Positions 56,285 to 63,956 of a DNA stretch of 64,000 nt are shown one piece after another (position 1 is the first letter of the stretch; each line of letters begins with the position of its first letter). Under the pieces are notes generated by a model. That model saw only the letters and a list, made by a program, of their open reading frames with translations, was not told the DNA's origin and did not search any database. A program made the position numbers and the translations under genes. The stretch is taken from contig NZ_JANJTZ010000041.1 of the NCBI RefSeq assembly GCF_024710845.1, positions 1-64,000 of the forward strand. The letters are read 5' to 3'. This DNA is from Mesorhizobium sp. GTDB taxonomy: Bacteria > Pseudomonadota > Alphaproteobacteria > Rhizobiales > Rhizobiaceae.

Positions 56285-57181
56285 TCAATCGAGATCGGGG
56301 GAGAGCTCTCGCATGAGGAAGTCGACGAATGCCCGCACCTTCATGGCCACGTAGGTCCGGTGCGGGTAGAGCGCGTAGATAGGGCTGGAAGCCGGCCTGA
56401 ACTCCTCGAGCAGCGGCTCGAGCCGGCCGTCGGCGATCGCCGGGGCGACGAGCAGGCTCGGCAGGTTGCCGATGCCGAAGCCCGACATCGTCATCTGGTA
56501 GGCCGCCTCGACGCTGTTGGTCGACACCCGGCCCTTCACCGGCACCGAGAATCGCCCGTCGGGGCCGGAGAAAGGCCACGACCCCAGCCTCCGGGCAAAG
56601 TTCGACAGAACGCAGGAATGGTTCGCCAGGTCGCGCGGATGCTCCGGCCGGCCGCTGCGCTGAAGATAGGCGGGCGTCGCGCAGACATAGTTCCGGACGG
56701 TGCCGAGCTGGCGGGCGACGATCTCGGAATCGTTCTGCGCTTCGAAGCGGATGGCGACGTCGTAGCCTTCCTCGACGATGCCCACGACGTGGCGCGACGT
56801 CAGGTTGAACTCGACCGAGACCAGCGGGTTCTCCTCCAGGAAGCGCGGGATCAGGCGCGTGATGCGCGTATAGGCGAGCACGTTCGAGCAGGAGATGCGC
56901 AAGAGGCCGCGGGTGCCGCGATCGAGCCGGCGCGTCTGGTCCTGCAGCTCCTCCACCTCGGCCAGCAGCACTTTCACCCGCTCGGCGTAGTCGCGACCCG
57001 CTTCCGTCGGGCTCATCCGGCGCGTCGTGCGGTTGAGCAGGCGAACTCCGAGATCGTCCTCCAGCTCCTTCAGCATCCGGCTGACCGCCGTGTTCGACAT
57101 GCCGAGGTCGCGCGCCGCCGCCGACAGGCTGCCGAGCGTGCAGACGCGGTCGTAGACCTTCATCGCGGTGAGCAGGTTCAC
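56285..57181 (-). CDS. LysR-family transcriptional regulator
   Basis: 298 residues from GTG 57181, giving the typical LysR start NLLTAMKVYDRVCTLGSLSAAARDLGMSNTAVSRMLKELE. GGAGG lies 5 bases upstream of this GTG. Longer in-frame starts would add Ser/Pro/Ala-rich residues not seen in LysR proteins. HTH at about 15-60; co-inducer domain from about 90 (RGLLRISCSNVLAY). Divergent from the orphan substrate-binding protein gene, its most likely target, and convergent with PhyH. Confidence 0.88.
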   Translation of the reverse strand: MNLLTAMKVYDRVCTLGSLSAAARDLGMSNTAVSRMLKELEDDLGVRLLNRTTRRMSPTEAGRDYAERVKVLLAEVEELQDQTRRLDRGTRGLLRISCSNVLAYTRITRLIPRFLEENPLVSVEFNLTSRHVVGIVEEGYDVAIRFEAQNDSEIVARQLGTVRNYVCATPAYLQRSGRPEHPRDLANHSCVLSNFARRLGSWPFSGPDGRFSVPVKGRVSTNSVEAAYQMTMSGFGIGNLPSLLVAPAIADGRLEPLLEEFRPASSPIYALYPHRTYVAMKVRAFVDFLMRELSPDLD

Positions 57182-57202
57182 ATCAACCTCCACGAGACTT
57201 CC

Positions 57203-57222
57203 GGCAGCCGGCGCGGGCTGCC
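57203..57222. promoter_or_regulatory. Inverted repeat between LysR and substrate-binding protein genes
   Basis: GGCAGCC (57203-57209) and GGCTGCC (57216-57222) with a 6-base spacer sit in the 97-base divergent promoter region. It could be the LysR operator, though it does not contain a clean T-N11-A core. Confidence 0.35.
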
Positions 57223-57278
57223 TTGCGGGCACACTGTCCGACGGGTTCGAGCAGGAAATCAACAGAGGGAGATACTGA

Positions 57279-58910
57279 ATGACATGTAAGCTTCACCCCG
57301 CGATCGCGATGTACGCGAGCGACGCCCGCGAGGGACGCATGAATCGCCGCGAGTTCCTGGCGACCGCCAGCGCGCTCGGCGCCTCGACGGCCGCCGCCCA
57401 TGCGCTGGCCGGACTTGCCGCGCCCGCCGTCGCCGCGGCCGGGGAGCCGAAGAAGGGTGGCGTGGTGCGCGTCTCCATGCAGGTCATGGCGCTGGAGGAT
57501 CCGCGCCTGTTCAAGACTTCGCAGATGGGCAACATCGCCATGCAGTTCATCGAGCCTCTGGTGCGCTGGAAGCCGGACTTCACCTTCAAGCCGATGCTGC
57601 TCGAGAGCTGGGAGGTCAACGCGGACGCCACCGAATATGTCCTCCACGCGCGCAGGGGCGTGAAGTGGTCGAACGGCGACGACTTCACCGCCGAGGATGT
57701 CGTCTTCAACATCACCCGCTGGTGCGAGAAGGAGGTTGCCGGCAATTCGATGGCCGGCCGCATGGGTTCGCTGATCGATCCCGACACCAAGAAGGCGCGG
57801 GCCGGCGCCATCGAGATGCGCGACGCGCATACGGTGGTGCTGAAACTCTCCAGGCCCGACATCACCATCATCCCGGCAATGACCGATTATCCGGCGCTCA
57901 TCGTCCATCGCGGCTTCGACGCGTCCACGGCGACGCTGTCGCAGGCGCCGATCGGCACCGGTCCGTTCGAACTCACGGCGCTTGACGTCGGCGTCCGCGC
58001 TTCCGTGCGCAAGCGGCCCGACGGCTCCTGGTGGGGCGGCAACGTCCATCTCGACGGCATCGACTGGATCGACTACGGCACAGACACCGCCCCGACGCTC
58101 GCCGCGATGGAATCCGGCGAGATCGACCTCACCGCCCAGACTCAGTCCTACGATGTCGGCGCGCTCGACAATATGGGCATGAAGAAGTCGGAGATCGTCA
58201 CGGCTGCGACGATCGTGCTGCGCACCAACGTCAACGCCAAGCCTTATGACGACAAGCGCGTGCGCAATGCCATCCAGCTCGCCATCGACAACGACGCCGT
58301 GATGAAGCTCGGCATCGACGGCCAGGGCGAAGTGGCGCAGAACCACCATGTCGGCCCGATGCATCCCGAATATGCCGAGTTGCCGCCGATCAAGCGCGAC
58401 ATCGCAAAAGCCAAGGCGCTGCTGACGGAAGCCGGCCAGCTCGACCACGAGTTCGAGATCATCTCGGTCGAGGCCGACTACCGCAAGGAAAGCTCCGACG
58501 CCGCCGCCCAGCAGATGCGCGACGCCGGCTTCAAGGTGAAGCGCACCGTGATTCCGGAAAGCTCGTTCTGGAACGACTGGACGAAATATCCGCTGGCGAC
58601 GACCAACTGGAACGCGCGGCCGCTCGGCATCCAGACCTACGCGCTCGCCTACAAGACCGGCACCGCCTGGAACGAGACCGGCTTCTCCGATCCCGACTTC
58701 GACGCGCTGATCGAGAAGGCCAACGCGATCGCCGACGCCGACCAGCGCCGGCCGCTGATGAAGGAACTCGAAACGCGGCTGCAGGACTCCGGCATCATCG
58801 TGCAGCCCTACTGGCGCAAGCTGTTCTGCCACATGAACCCGAACCTTAACGGCTACCAGATGCACCAGGCCTACGAGCAGGACTTCACCGGCGCCTGGCT
58901 CGCCGTCTGA
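57279..58910 (+). CDS. Tat-exported SBP_bac_5 family solute-binding protein (peptide/nickel type)
   Basis: 543 residues, periplasmic binding protein of the oligopeptide/dipeptide ABC class. A twin-arginine signal is present: [13 protein letters not shown] at 22-34, a moderately hydrophobic stretch and APAVAAAG cleavage region. Core motifs: [38 protein letters not shown] and [13 protein letters not shown] 57279 has GGGAG 7 bases upstream; ATG 57339 directly before NRREF is an alternative. No permease or ATPase genes follow, so the rest of the transporter must be encoded elsewhere. Divergent from a LysR regulator. Confidence 0.88.
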   Translation: MTCKLHPAIAMYASDAREGRMNRREFLATASALGASTAAAHALAGLAAPAVAAAGEPKKGGVVRVSMQVMALEDPRLFKTSQMGNIAMQFIEPLVRWKPDFTFKPMLLESWEVNADATEYVLHARRGVKWSNGDDFTAEDVVFNITRWCEKEVAGNSMAGRMGSLIDPDTKKARAGAIEMRDAHTVVLKLSRPDITIIPAMTDYPALIVHRGFDASTATLSQAPIGTGPFELTALDVGVRASVRKRPDGSWWGGNVHLDGIDWIDYGTDTAPTLAAMESGEIDLTAQTQSYDVGALDNMGMKKSEIVTAATIVLRTNVNAKPYDDKRVRNAIQLAIDNDAVMKLGIDGQGEVAQNHHVGPMHPEYAELPPIKRDIAKAKALLTEAGQLDHEFEIISVEADYRKESSDAAAQQMRDAGFKVKRTVIPESSFWNDWTKYPLATTNWNARPLGIQTYALAYKTGTAWNETGFSDPDFDALIEKANAIADADQRRPLMKELETRLQDSGIIVQPYWRKLFCHMNPNLNGYQMHQAYEQDFTGAWLAV

Positions 58911-58928
58911 TCCCGCCGCAGCCATGAC

Positions 58929-58964
58929 GGGCGGTCGCGCTGTCACGCGCGGCCGCCCTCTTTC
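58929..58964 (+). terminator. Intrinsic terminator after the Tat-exported binding protein gene
   Basis: A 12-base-pair stem (58929-58940 with 58947-58958, one T-G wobble) with loop TGTCAC is followed by TCTTTC. It overlaps the stop codon of the convergent cysteine-rich small ORF. Confidence 0.7.
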
Positions 58965-59113
58965 GTTTCGGGACAAAGGGTCGAGAGCGGGCACTCGACC
59001 CGCTTCGGGCAGGTCGAGCAGTCGCGCCCGCAAGCCGACGCCGGCTGGTTCGGATGCATTTCGGTGGCGCCCGGAGAGCTTGCAGTTTCGGTTTGTCCGG
59101 CGGCGACGTCCAT
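58943..59113 (-). CDS. Cysteine-rich small protein, unrecognised family
   Basis: 56 residues. The N-terminal half is polar (DVAAGQTETASSPGATEMH); the C-terminal half has five Cys at 28, 32, 35, 41 and 47 in the order C-x3-C-x2-C-x5-C-x5-C (within ACGRDCSTCPKRVEC and PLSTLCPE), which suggests a metal site or disulfides. No signal peptide. ATG 59113 has GGAGGAAGG close upstream, a strong ribosome site. It is convergent with the binding-protein gene and divergent from the ArsR-remnant/SRPBCC gene. Confidence 0.55.
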   Translation of the reverse strand: MDVAAGQTETASSPGATEMHPNQPASACGRDCSTCPKRVECPLSTLCPETKEGGRA

Positions 59114-59232
59114 CGGCCTTCCTCCATTCGTGCGCCAGGCGACGTTAATCGACCTGCCCGATCGCGGAAGACCGACTTTCCGGGAACGACTTTTCCGCAG
59201 GGCGGCAAAAAGTACGGTCGGGACGATTATTA

Positions 59233-59284
59233 AACCAATCGGTTGACTCTCGAGCCAATCCGCTTTTTATTATACCGTATGGTT
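59233..59284 (+). promoter_or_regulatory. Promoter with paired ArsR-like operators
   Basis: AACC-AATC-GGTT (59233-59244) and TACC-GTAT-GGTT (59273-59284) are two ACC-N4-GGTTGA elements exactly 40 bases apart. A TTGACT -35 overlaps the first and a TATTAT -10 (59268-59273) abuts the second, spacer 19. The second element covers the ATG of the remnant ORF. Palindromes of this shape are typical of ArsR-regulated SRPBCC operons. Confidence 0.5.
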
Positions 59285-59464
59285 GAATACGACCCTTCGG
59301 GCAACATCAAACCCTTCACGCCACGCGGGGAAACGACACGCGCCTCCGCAGCAGCCGAATGGCGCGATTCAACCGGGCGCTTCTGGACCGAACGCCTCGA
59401 GGCGCTCGACCGGCTTCTCGATGAGACAAACCGGCCCTATCCTCTCACCCCAAGGAGAACTGCG
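59279..59464 (+). pseudogene. ArsR-family repressor remnant (internal deletion), in frame with SRPBCC
   Basis: The 62 codons from ATG 59279 start MVEY, as ArsR repressors of SRPBCC operons commonly do, and end AAEWRDSTGRFWTERLEALDRLLDE, the usual C-terminal dimerisation helix of that family (compare EWLxxHRRFWTERLDALERLL). The winged-helix DNA-binding core, some 50-60 residues, is missing, and a short unrelated-looking stretch (DPSGNIKPFTPRGETTR) stands in its place. No stop codon separates it from the downstream SRPBCC ORF, so a 239-residue fusion could be made. Remnant identity is inferred from terminal similarity. Confidence 0.5.
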
Positions 59465-59998
59465 ATGAATAATCTCGCCTTCCGCGACGACTACGGCACG
59501 CTGGTCGCGCCCAATACGCTGACGATCCAGCGCCTGCTGCCTGGACCGATCGAGCGGGTCTGGGCCTATCTCACCGACAGCGGCCTGCGCCGCCAGTGGC
59601 TCGCCGCCGGCGACATGGAGATGAAGCCCGGCTCCGGCTTCGAATTCGTCTGGCGCAACGACGAACTGTCCGATCCGCCGGGCAAGCGGCCGGAAGGCTT
59701 TTCGGAAGAGATGCGCATGGCGAGCCGCATCGTCGAGGTCGACCCGCCCAACCGGCTTGTTTTCACCTGGGAGGGAAGCGGCGACGTCTCCTTCGATCTC
59801 GAACGGCAAGGCTCAAAGGTGATGCTGACGGTGACCCACCGCCGGCTGCCGGACCGCGACACGCTGCTCAAGGTCGCCGCCGGCTGGCACATGCATCTCG
59901 ACATCCTCGTCGCCCGGGCCAACGGCATGGCCGGAGCCGAGTTCTGGTCCGGCTGGCAGAGGCTGCACGCCGACTACGGGCGTCGTCTCCCCGCCTGA
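59465..59998 (+). CDS. SRPBCC family protein (AHSA1-like)
   Basis: 177-residue START/Bet v 1-fold protein: TIQRLLPGPIERVWAYLTDSGLRRQWLAAGDMEMKPG, then NRLVFTWEGSGDVSFDLE and GWHMHLDILVARANG. Members bind hydrophobic ligands and are commonly encoded with an ArsR repressor. ATG 59465 has AAGGAGAA 6 bases upstream, so it is probably translated independently, although the frame is open upstream through the ArsR remnant. It is convergent with bufD. Confidence 0.85.
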   Translation: MNNLAFRDDYGTLVAPNTLTIQRLLPGPIERVWAYLTDSGLRRQWLAAGDMEMKPGSGFEFVWRNDELSDPPGKRPEGFSEEMRMASRIVEVDPPNRLVFTWEGSGDVSFDLERQGSKVMLTVTHRRLPDRDTLLKVAAGWHMHLDILVARANGMAGAEFWSGWQRLHADYGRRLPA

Positions 59999-60009
59999 CC
60001 TCAGGCGAA

Positions 60010-60031
60010 GGCGCGCCCTCAAGGGCGCGCC
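60010..60031. terminator. Hairpin between convergent SRPBCC and bufD genes
   Basis: GGCGCGCCC-tcaa-GGGCGCGCC, a 9-base-pair perfect stem, fills most of the 35-base gap between two convergent stops. Neither side has a real T tract, so it may be a bidirectional pause or mRNA-end element rather than a strong intrinsic terminator. Confidence 0.5.
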
Positions 60032-60033
60032 TC

Positions 60034-60537
60034 TCAGGTCTTCGCGCAGCCGAGGCCGAGAAGCCGGTCGAGCGACAGCGCGCCGCCGCCGTAAACCGCG
60101 AGCGTCAGCGCCATCGCCGCCCAGGGCAGATGGAAGTTGGCCCAGCCTTCCGGCACGGTGATCTGGATCACCGCCGTCATCGCGAGCAGGGCAAGCGCGG
60201 CGAAACGCGTGCCGAGGCCGAGCACCAGCAGGACCGGCAGCACGATCTCGGCGATGCCCGCGGCATAGGCCGATGCGGTCGGGAACGGGTAGGGGTATTG
60301 CATGCCGAAGATATGCAGCTTGAACTCCTGCCCGAACAGGTATTGCGCGCCGCCCGACAGTTGCAGGAATCCGTCCCACTTGGTCAGCCCCGACTTGTAG
60401 AACGGTACCGCCAGTGCCAGCCGGAGCGCGAGCAGCGGCAGCGCGGCGGGGATCGCCGCGATCAGGGTCTCGGCGCGCCGTACCATTGCCAACACCTTAT
60501 CGCCGCCACCGGCGGTCGCCTCAACCATGTCCGTCAT
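60034..60537 (-). CDS. bufD: DoxX family membrane protein of the bufferin operon
   Basis: 167 residues, four membrane helices: ALPLLALRLALAVPFYKSGLTKW is the DoxX N-terminal signature, followed by AAGIAEIVLPVLLVLGLGTRFAALALLAM. DoxX genes are regular last members of bufferin operons; their role there is not settled. ATG 60537 overlaps the 3' end of bufC by 17 bases and has GGGAGA upstream. An ATG nine bases on is possible. Confidence 0.82.
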   Translation of the reverse strand: MTDMVEATAGGGDKVLAMVRRAETLIAAIPAALPLLALRLALAVPFYKSGLTKWDGFLQLSGGAQYLFGQEFKLHIFGMQYPYPFPTASAYAAGIAEIVLPVLLVLGLGTRFAALALLAMTAVIQITVPEGWANFHLPWAAMALTLAVYGGGALSLDRLLGLGCAKT

Positions 60538-61318
60538 CCTTGTCTCCCTTGTCGATCGTAACCGTGCCGGCAAATGCGCCGAGACCCGCAAGCCCCACCA
60601 GCGCTGCACCGAAATCGAAGCTCTCGTCGGCTGCCAGCGCCTGCGCGGCGGCGTCTCCCAACGCCGCGCCCTCAAGCAGGGCACCGGCGAAGACTGCGTC
60701 GCGGGACGGCAGGATGTGGACGCCGACCTCGAGGCCCGGACGGACGACCAGCACCGCCTCGCCACCCGGCGCCGAGACAGGCGCCACGGCCTCGTGTTGA
60801 TGCGCTTGCCAGATGCTGCCCACCGGAAAGCGCGAGCGCACGAGCGTCGCCGCCGGATGCGGCGCAAGCCTCACATCCCCCAGCGTCTCCGGCGGCAGTG
60901 CGGCCAGTTGCGCGATCCCAAGCGGCTCGGAATCTTTGGAGTGGTAGGCGCGTGTCACCGCCGCCTCGATCCGCGCCACGTCGGCGAGGTAGGGGACCGA
61001 AGCCGCGGGGGCGAACCCTTCGATGAAATCCGGCAAATCGTCGCCATAGGCGAAGAGCAGCGGCGAGGTGGGCGTCGTGCCGGCAATGTAAGCGCGCGCC
61101 ATCAGCGCGAAGAACTCCTCGCCCACCAGCCGCTCGACGACGCGAAAGCGCGTCGCCAGTGCCGTGCGCAGGCCGACAACAACATTGTTGCGATAGACGG
61201 CGAAACGCTTCGCGTCCGGCGCACCGCGCGCGGTGGTCAGGCCCGCCGGCGGCGGCAGCGCCGGGTCCAGGAGCGCCGCCGCGAAGGCGGCCTCGGTCGC
61301 CGCGTGACCCATGCTCAT
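60521..61318 (-). CDS. bufC: DUF2063/HvfC-type bufferin maturation protein
   Basis: 265 residues from ATG 61318, in ATGA overlap with bufB. The DUF2063 N-terminal domain is clear: [43 protein letters not shown], then [19 protein letters not shown] and [15 protein letters not shown]. In the related HvfB-HvfC and MbnB-MbnC systems this partner binds the peptide precursor and presents it to the iron enzyme. A longer upstream frame is only the bufB shadow. Confidence 0.88.
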   Translation of the reverse strand: MSMGHAATEAAFAAALLDPALPPPAGLTTARGAPDAKRFAVYRNNVVVGLRTALATRFRVVERLVGEEFFALMARAYIAGTTPTSPLLFAYGDDLPDFIEGFAPAASVPYLADVARIEAAVTRAYHSKDSEPLGIAQLAALPPETLGDVRLAPHPAATLVRSRFPVGSIWQAHQHEAVAPVSAPGGEAVLVVRPGLEVGVHILPSRDAVFAGALLEGAALGDAAAQALAADESFDFGAALVGLAGLGAFAGTVTIDKGDKDDGHG

Positions 61319-62196
61319 GCCCTCCTCGGCAGCGGGTGCCGCGCTGCCTCTTCGGCCAGCACGTCGTCGGCGCGGCGGGCCTCGTCGTAGAGGACAGCGA
61401 AGCCCGGCACGTCGTTGTCCCATTCGATCAGCGTCGCCACCGGGCCGCAGCGGCCAACCGTGTGGCGGTAGAGCGCGAAGACGTCTTCCCTGACCCGCGA
61501 GCCGTGCGCGTCGATCAGCAGTCGGTCGCCGGCGCCATCGACCGTTTCGTCGTATCCGGCGAGGTGGATCTCGCCGACGCGGGCGACCGGGAAGCGGTCG
61601 ATATAGGCGAGCGGGTCGAGCCCGTGATTGACGGCCGAGACCATCACATTGTTGACGTCGAGCAGCAGGCCGCAGCCGGTGCGCTCGGCGACCGCGTCGA
61701 GGAACTCGATCTCGTCGATGGAGCTCTCCTCGAACAGGACATAGGTCGACGGGTTCTCCAGCAGCAATTGCCGGCCGGTCGCCTGCTGCACCTCGTCGAC
61801 ATGGTCGGCGACGCGCGCCAGCGTCTCCGGCGTATATGGCAGCGGCAGGAGGTCGTTGAGGAAGCCCGTGTCGTGGGTCGACCAGGCCAGGTGCTCGGAA
61901 AACGATTGCGGCTTGTAGCGGTCGATCAGCCGGCGCAGCCGCGCCAGGTGCGCCTTGTCCAGAGGCCGCGTCGCGCCGATCGACAGGCCGACGCCGTGAA
62001 GCGACAGCGCGTAGCGCGCCGACAGTTCGGCCAGCATACGATGCGGCATGCCGCCCTCGCCCATGTAGTTCTCCGCGTGGACCTCGAAGAAGCCGATATC
62101 GGGCGCGGTTTCCATGATGTCCGCATAGTGCTCGGACTTGAAGCCGACGCCGGCGCGGGGCGGCAGCCTGGAAGCGTGCAGGGGCTCGTACGGCAT
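61315..62196 (-). CDS. bufB: DUF692 multinuclear iron enzyme, bufferin maturation (HvfB/MbnB-like)
   Basis: 293-residue TIM-barrel oxidase that modifies precursor cysteines. DUF692 motifs and likely iron ligands: LHGVG (H67), FSEHLAW (H102), LLENPSTY (E147), [14 protein letters not shown] (D180, H191), GEIHLAGY (E209, H211), DAHGSRV (D229, H231) and IEWD (E258). ATG 62196 ([18 protein letters not shown]) is the family start; the frame extends into the intergenic region but not with homology. It lies 104 bases after bufA, separated by a strong hairpin, and overlaps bufC by 4 bases. Confidence 0.92.
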   Translation of the reverse strand: MPYEPLHASRLPPRAGVGFKSEHYADIMETAPDIGFFEVHAENYMGEGGMPHRMLAELSARYALSLHGVGLSIGATRPLDKAHLARLRRLIDRYKPQSFSEHLAWSTHDTGFLNDLLPLPYTPETLARVADHVDEVQQATGRQLLLENPSTYVLFEESSIDEIEFLDAVAERTGCGLLLDVNNVMVSAVNHGLDPLAYIDRFPVARVGEIHLAGYDETVDGAGDRLLIDAHGSRVREDVFALYRHTVGRCGPVATLIEWDNDVPGFAVLYDEARRADDVLAEEAARHPLPRRA

Positions 62197-62253
62197 GGCG
62201 GGTTTCTCGCTTCCTTTATGCGGTTCGCATCGGGCAGTCGCCCATGAGGGCTT

Positions 62254-62292
62254 GGGCGGGACCGGCGCAGTCTTGCCTCGCCGGTCCCACCC
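62254..62292 (-). promoter_or_regulatory. Strong hairpin between bufA and bufB
   Basis: GGGACCGGCG (62258-62267) pairs perfectly with CGCCGGTCCC (62279-62288); beyond a C-A mismatch GGG/CCC extends the stem. It starts 9 bases after the bufA stop on the minus strand. There is no T tract, so it more likely stabilises the short bufA mRNA or attenuates read-through than terminates outright. Confidence 0.6.
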
Positions 62293-62300
62293 GGGAGGCA

Positions 62301-62588
62301 TCAGCCCTTCATCGGCTCGAGCATGCCCTTGTGACCGTTGACGTCCATCGTGGTGCAGGTGCCGGCCGGAACGGCCTTCCAGGCATTGCCCTGGTAGTCC
62401 ATGGTCGAGGTGCCGGCGCAGGTGGTGCCTGCGCCCGCGGCGCAGTCGTTCTGGCCCTTCAGCGCGATGCCGTAACACTTCTCCATCCCCACCATCTTCT
62501 CGGCGGGCAGCGGAGCCGCGAAAGCGACGGTGGCGAAGGCGCTGGCGAGCGAGCCGGCAAGGGCGAGAGCGATTGTCTGACGGTTCAT
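62301..62588 (-). CDS. bufA: DUF2282 bufferin precursor peptide
   Basis: 95-residue RiPP precursor. A Sec signal peptide covers residues 1-24 ([24 protein letters not shown]), which is typical of bufferins and unusual for RiPPs. The mature part has four Cys at 38, 49, 57 and 78, in the conserved settings [22 protein letters not shown] and AGTCTTM. In characterised Caulobacter bufferins some of these cysteines become thiooxazoles that bind copper. AGGAG lies 8 bases upstream of the ATG. Transcribed divergently from the sigma factor gene. Confidence 0.92.
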   Translation of the reverse strand: MNRQTIALALAGSLASAFATVAFAAPLPAEKMVGMEKCYGIALKGQNDCAAGAGTTCAGTSTMDYQGNAWKAVPAGTCTTMDVNGHKGMLEPMKG

Positions 62589-62644
62589 AGTCTACTCCTC
62601 TGGAAGTCCTGGATGGAACGCGTCATGCGCTCCATGACAGTGAC

Positions 62645-62670
62645 TTCGCTGCGGGGGGCCGCGGCGTTAC
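62645..62670 (-). promoter_or_regulatory. SigF-type ECF promoter of the bufABCD operon
   Basis: On the minus strand GTAAC (62670-62666) and CGAA (62648-62645) are 17 bases apart. Transcription would start about 50 bases before the bufA ATG. The same pair, 16 bases apart, precedes the divergent sigma gene. It resembles the Caulobacter SigF promoter as I recall it. Confidence 0.65.
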
Positions 62671-62738
62671 ACGTCCTCGCAAGCACGCTTTCGTGATGCC
62701 TGCGTGAGAAGCCCCGTGACAATTCCGCCGCGCGGCGT

Positions 62739-62763
62739 GTAACAAATGCCGCCGCCCGACGAA
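62739..62763 (+). promoter_or_regulatory. SigF-type ECF promoter of the sigma factor operon
   Basis: GTAAC (62739-62743) and CGAA (62760-62763) with a 16-base spacer lie just upstream of the sigma gene, leaving only about 10 bases between the expected transcription start and the TTG codon. This implies autoregulation. Confidence 0.65.
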
Positions 62764-62780
62764 GATGGGATGAGAAGGTC

Positions 62781-63308
62781 TTGACCGAAGCCGACGAAGC
62801 GGAACTCGCCCGCCTATTCCGGGCAGCGCTTTCCGGCGACGAGCAGGCCTATGCCGCGTTCCTGGCGCGCGTGGCCGCGCTGGTGCGCGGCGTCACGAGA
62901 CGCAATGCCGGGAGCGGCGTCGAAGTCGAGGACGTCGTGCAGGAAACGCTTTTGGCCATCCATCTCAAGCGCCACACTTGGCACACGGATGCGCCGGTTC
63001 GCCCGTGGATCTTCGCCATCGCGCGCTACAAGCTGGTCGACAGCCTGCGGCGCCGGGGTCGGCGCGTCGAGGTCGACATCGCCGACTACGCCGAGACGCT
63101 GGCCGAACCGGTCGAGGACGCCGCCAGCCCGCGCGAGGTCGAGCGGGCGCTGGAACAACTGCCGCCCGGCCAGCGCCGGGTCGTTTCGGCCGTCAGCGTC
63201 GAGGGCCTGTCGATCGGCGAGGCGGCGGCGGCGTTCGGCATGAACGAGACCGCCGTGCGCGTCGCGCTGCATCGCGGTCTCACCGCCATCGCCAGAGGAC
63301 GACGCTAG
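62781..63308 (+). CDS. sigF: ECF sigma factor, SigF/NrsF-associated type
   Basis: 175 residues. Sigma region 2 at about 18-90 (VEDVVQETLLAIHLKRHTWHTDAPVRPWIFAIARYKLVDSLRRRGRR) and region 4 at about 120-172 (ALEQLPPGQRRVVSAVSVEGLSIGEAAAAFGMNETAVRVALHRGL). TTG 62781 is the start, with GAGAAGG upstream. It is directly followed by its anti-sigma factor and is divergent from bufA, as in Caulobacter, where SigF controls bufferin genes in response to metal stress. Confidence 0.92.
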   Translation: MTEADEAELARLFRAALSGDEQAYAAFLARVAALVRGVTRRNAGSGVEVEDVVQETLLAIHLKRHTWHTDAPVRPWIFAIARYKLVDSLRRRGRRVEVDIADYAETLAEPVEDAASPREVERALEQLPPGQRRVVSAVSVEGLSIGEAAAAFGMNETAVRVALHRGLTAIARGRR

Positions 63309-63947
63309 ATGGACACGCAAAGCCTCATTCGCGCATTGTCGCGGGACGCCGCCGCGGACGCCGCCCGGCTCGGCCGGCGGCTGGCCATTGGCTTCGCGCT
63401 CGCGGCCGTGCTCGCCGCCATCGTCTGGTCCGTCCTGCTCGGCCCGCGTCCGGACATCGCCGAGGCCGCCGCGACGCTGCGCTTCCCGTTCAAGTTCGTG
63501 GTGACGCTGGCGCTTGCCGGCGCGGCGGCCCTTGCCTGGCGCGCGGTGGCCCGGCCGGGAACCCCGGTCGCTCCCGCCGCGGCACTTCTCCTCGCCGCGC
63601 CGGTCCTGCTCGCCGCCGGCGTTGTCGCGGAACTCTTCGCCGTGCCCGAAGGCGCGCGGATGGCGCGCCTGATCGGTACCAACTCGGCCGTCTGCCTCAC
63701 CTTCATTCCGCTGATCGGCGCCTTGCCGCTCGCCATGCTCATCGCCGCGCTGCGCAACGGAGCGCCGACGCGGCCGACGCTTGCCGGCGCCTTCTGCGGG
63801 CTGGCTGCGGGAGGTCTGGCGGCGACGTTCTACGCCGCGCACTGCATCGACGACTCGCCGCTCTTCGTCGCGGTCTGGTACACGATCGCGATTGGGATAT
63901 TGACGCTCGCCGGCGCTCTCGCCGGCCGTCTCGTCCTGCGCTGGTAG
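63309..63947 (+). CDS. nrsF: DUF1109 (NrsF-type) membrane anti-sigma factor
   Basis: 212 residues, six predicted membrane helices after a short cytoplasmic N-terminus (DTQSLIRALSRDAAADAARLGRR). It should hold SigF inactive at the membrane. Cysteines are at 129 (TNSAVCLTF), 163 and 179 (AAHCIDD). The 129/179 pair has the same spacing as the two periplasmic Cys reported as essential for metal sensing in Caulobacter NrsF, as I recall it. Its ATG follows the sigF stop by zero bases, so the pair is co-translated. Confidence 0.9.
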   Translation: MDTQSLIRALSRDAAADAARLGRRLAIGFALAAVLAAIVWSVLLGPRPDIAEAAATLRFPFKFVVTLALAGAAALAWRAVARPGTPVAPAAALLLAAPVLLAAGVVAELFAVPEGARMARLIGTNSAVCLTFIPLIGALPLAMLIAALRNGAPTRPTLAGAFCGLAAGGLAATFYAAHCIDDSPLFVAVWYTIAIGILTLAGALAGRLVLRW

Positions 63948-63956
63948 GGCCTGAGA

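Noticed and set aside
57183-59033. 616-codon minus-strand open frame over the binding-protein gene
   Set aside because: Antisense shadow: its residues are biased to Asp, Glu, Arg, Gly and His and lack any motif, whereas the plus strand encodes a clear SBP_bac_5 protein with a Tat signal.
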